Shown: piece by piece, positions 32,624-33,965 of the stretch | Layout: the number at the start of each line of letters is the position of its first letter | Numbering within the stretch: position 1 is the first letter of the stretch | DNA from: Flavipsychrobacter sp. | Lineage (GTDB): Bacteria; Bacteroidota; Bacteroidia; Chitinophagales; Chitinophagaceae | Reading direction: 5' to 3' | DNA length: 33,965 bases | NCBI GenBank assembly: GCA_025963465.1 | Contig: JAOQAP010000181.1 | Span: forward strand, 1 to 33,965 | Notes under the pieces: generated by a model | The model's database searches: none | Told to the model about the DNA's origin: nothing | The model's input: the letters and a program-made list of their open reading frames with translations, nothing else | Made by a program: the position numbers and the translations under genes

Positions 32624-32959
32624 TCAGAATACTCTTGTAAAACCAACAAAGACAACGATAACTCCGGCGCTTGTAAGGCCAAACAATACATAGGGAAATG
32701 AAGTGTGCGTGAACGAAGAGGTAATGGTAATAAGGAAGCTGGCAAAACAAATGATGGCGCCGATCAATATAAGCGTCAGGCCCTGTGTTCGCCTCTGTGA
32801 ATAACGCAGTGCCTGGCATTCCTGTACAAGCGTTTTTACAAATTTTTCATCATGACCTTGTCCAAGGAGGTCTTGCTCAATTTCCTCCCTTCTCTGTCCT
32901 TCATTCAGCAGAAAGATAATGTGCTTACTTAAAGTACTCGTATTTTCTATCATAGTCAT
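32624..32959 (-). CDS. Hypothetical two-TM protein with N-terminal helical domain
   Basis: 111 residues from ATG 32959 (a second ATG lies at 32953; the longer frame to 32995 lacks a good start). Residues about 1-55 form a helical charged region (LSKHIIFLLNEGQRREEIEQ, DLLGQGHDEKFVKTLVQECQ), similar in layout to short motifs that promote oligomerisation. Then come two membrane helices (about 60-82 and 88-109). No family is named with confidence. The gene is alone on the minus strand. Confidence 0.68.
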   Translation of the reverse strand: MTMIENTSTLSKHIIFLLNEGQRREEIEQDLLGQGHDEKFVKTLVQECQALRYSQRRTQGLTLILIGAIICFASFLITITSSFTHTSFPYVLFGLTSAGVIVVFVGFTRVF

Positions 32960-33015
32960 TTCACTGTTAGGTAGATACAATTTACAAAAAAACAATTAAT
33001 TGTATGTCTTGGCAT

Positions 33016-33047
33016 AAAAAAACGCTTCAGAAGGAAGCGGTTTTTTT
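33016..33047 (-). terminator. Terminator of NHL-repeat gene
   Basis: A stem (33016-33028 with 33034-33047, one bulged G) with A7 and T7 ends, 12 bp beyond the stop codon of the leftward NHL-repeat gene. Confidence 0.85.
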
Positions 33048-33058
33048 AACCAACGATA

Positions 33059-33965
33059 TTATTTAATGCTTAATTGGACCGTATGAGTATTGTTGGCAGT
33101 GATCGTTTTTACAAAATAGATACCCGCAGGAACCTTCAAATGCATGTTGATATCCATATTCGTTAAAGTATTCATGGTAGTAATGATTTCGCCGATGCTA
33201 TTAATTATATATACGTTTGAAGGTTGGCTTTTCTCTGATTTTATATGCAAAACGAAATCCCCTTCATTGGGTTGCGGTTTGATAATCACTTCTTCTTTCC
33301 CGGAAATTGATTTATTCACCGGTTCAATCGCAAGATTTTTTGATGATACTTTTCTAATTACATTATTGTCATAATCTGCGATAAAAACATTCCCTTGAAA
33401 ATCTACAGCTACGCCAACAGGGCTATGTATCTCTGCGGATGTAGCAGGACCGCCATCGCCGGAATATCCGGCAACTCCGTTGCCTGCTATTGTAGTAATA
33501 ATGCCCGATGAACTTATTTTTTTTACTTTCTGATTTGCTAGATCAGAAAAATAAATGGAGCCAAACTTATCGATAGCCAAACCATAAGGAGTAGATATAC
33601 GAGCTGCAGTTGCAGCCCCACCTTCTCCGCTATCACCTGGCACGGTGCCGGCAAAAGTCGTGATTATACCAGATGTGTTGACTTTTCTAATACGACTGTT
33701 TCCTGCATCAGCAATATAAAGATTACCGGAACCATCCATGCAAAGTCCCCATGGACCAGGAATACCGGCAGCGGTAGCTGGTCCTCCATCACCGCCATAT
33801 ACTGCTGTTCCATTTCCGGCTATTGTTGTTACAATTCCCGCCACATCAATTTTTCTTACACGAAAATTATTCTGATCACTTATATAAATATTGCCAGTTT
33901 TGTCTACTAAAAGACCTTTTATTAGATCGAATGAAGCATCTGTAGCCGGCCCATTATCTCCACTA
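33059..33965 (-). CDS. NHL-repeat T9SS-secreted protein, 5' end outside window
   Basis: The frame is open to the right edge, so the N-terminus is missing. The apparent GTG start at 33844 is an internal Val (KIDVAGIVTTIAGNG). At least four NHL/beta-propeller blades are seen, each with SGDGGPAT, a short WG/PYG/PVG turn, a GNLYIADAGN-type strand and RKV followed by GIITTIAG. The last ~80 residues carry a T9SS type A sorting domain (PQPNEGDFVLHI, VPAGIYFVKTI, TVQLSIK). Predicted to be secreted by T9SS; the propeller may bind ligands or proteins. Role unknown. Confidence 0.9.
   Translation of the reverse strand, partial: SGDNGPATDASFDLIKGLLVDKTGNIYISDQNNFRVRKIDVAGIVTTIAGNGTAVYGGDGGPATAAGIPGPWGLCMDGSGNLYIADAGNSRIRKVNTSGIITTFAGTVPGDSGEGGAATAARISTPYGLAIDKFGSIYFSDLANQKVKKISSSGIITTIAGNGVAGYSGDGGPATSAEIHSPVGVAVDFQGNVFIADYDNNVIRKVSSKNLAIEPVNKSISGKEEVIIKPQPNEGDFVLHIKSEKSQPSNVYIINSIGEIITTMNTLTNMDINMHLKVPAGIYFVKTITANNTHTVQLSIK

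Noticed and set aside
1-33965. tRNA or rRNA genes, integrases, transposases, prophage or defence genes
   Set aside because: None were recognised on either strand.

Overview
The window looks like a chromosomal segment of a Bacteroidota bacterium, most likely from the Chitinophagia/Chitinophagaceae side. The grounds are: three proteins with C-terminal type IX secretion (T9SS) type A sorting domains; a TonB-dependent receptor with an N-terminal CarboxypepD_reg-like domain; a fused alpha-beta 2-oxoacid dehydrogenase E1; a MetH that lacks its homocysteine module; and repeated matches to the Bacteroidota -7 promoter element TAnnTTTG just upstream of genes. No rRNA, tRNA, CRISPR array, integrase or transposase was seen. 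Most of the window is ordinary chromosome, with accessory or fast-evolving material in the intergenic stretches.

Layout, left to right. 1-6.2 kb: the 3' end of an unknown gene, a cation diffusion facilitator, a metallo-beta-lactamase-fold hydrolase split by a frameshift, an orphan sensor histidine kinase, and alaS. 6.2-10.5 kb: two small exported or membrane proteins of unknown function, a large T9SS-secreted protein, then about 750 bp of non-coding, repeat-rich DNA. 10.5-12.3 kb: a 54-residue DUF5670-like membrane peptide, a perfect DnaA box, dnaN, and a 377-bp repeat-filled spacer. 12.3-16.2 kb: a leftward cluster of a RidA-family protein, a PAP2-like membrane protein and metH. 16.4-20.8 kb: a beta-helix lipoprotein and a TonB-dependent receptor, separate transcription units that share an 11-bp-phased direct-repeat array upstream. 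20.9-24.6 kb: a His/Gly/Asn-rich secreted protein, divergent from a fused E1 dehydrogenase followed by a lipoprotein. 24.6-27.8 kb: tatC-rpiB with a 1-nt overlap, and an ECF-like sigma factor followed by a membrane protein that appears to fuse an anti-sigma-like N-terminus to a periplasmic trypsin-like protease. 28-34 kb: a tandem pair of Thr-rich lipoproteins, an M28/PDZ peptidase, a MauG-type dihaem peroxidase transcribed with a T9SS-secreted thioredoxin-like protein, a small two-TM protein, and an NHL-repeat T9SS protein that runs off the right edge.

The most interesting signals are: (1) the PhoB/PhoP-like phased operator arrays at both the TonB receptor and the beta-helix lipoprotein, which suggest a two-gene nutrient-limitation regulon; (2) the sigma factor plus anti-sigma/protease fusion, a candidate self-contained envelope-stress sensor; (3) the secreted CGSC protein plus dihaem peroxidase pair; (4) a roughly 90-bp degenerate interspersed element present twice in opposite orientation; and (5) a dense nested-palindrome region upstream of dnaN. 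Several apparent start codons are TTG codons, and I moved them to the downstream ATG where promoter elements or signal peptides argue for it.
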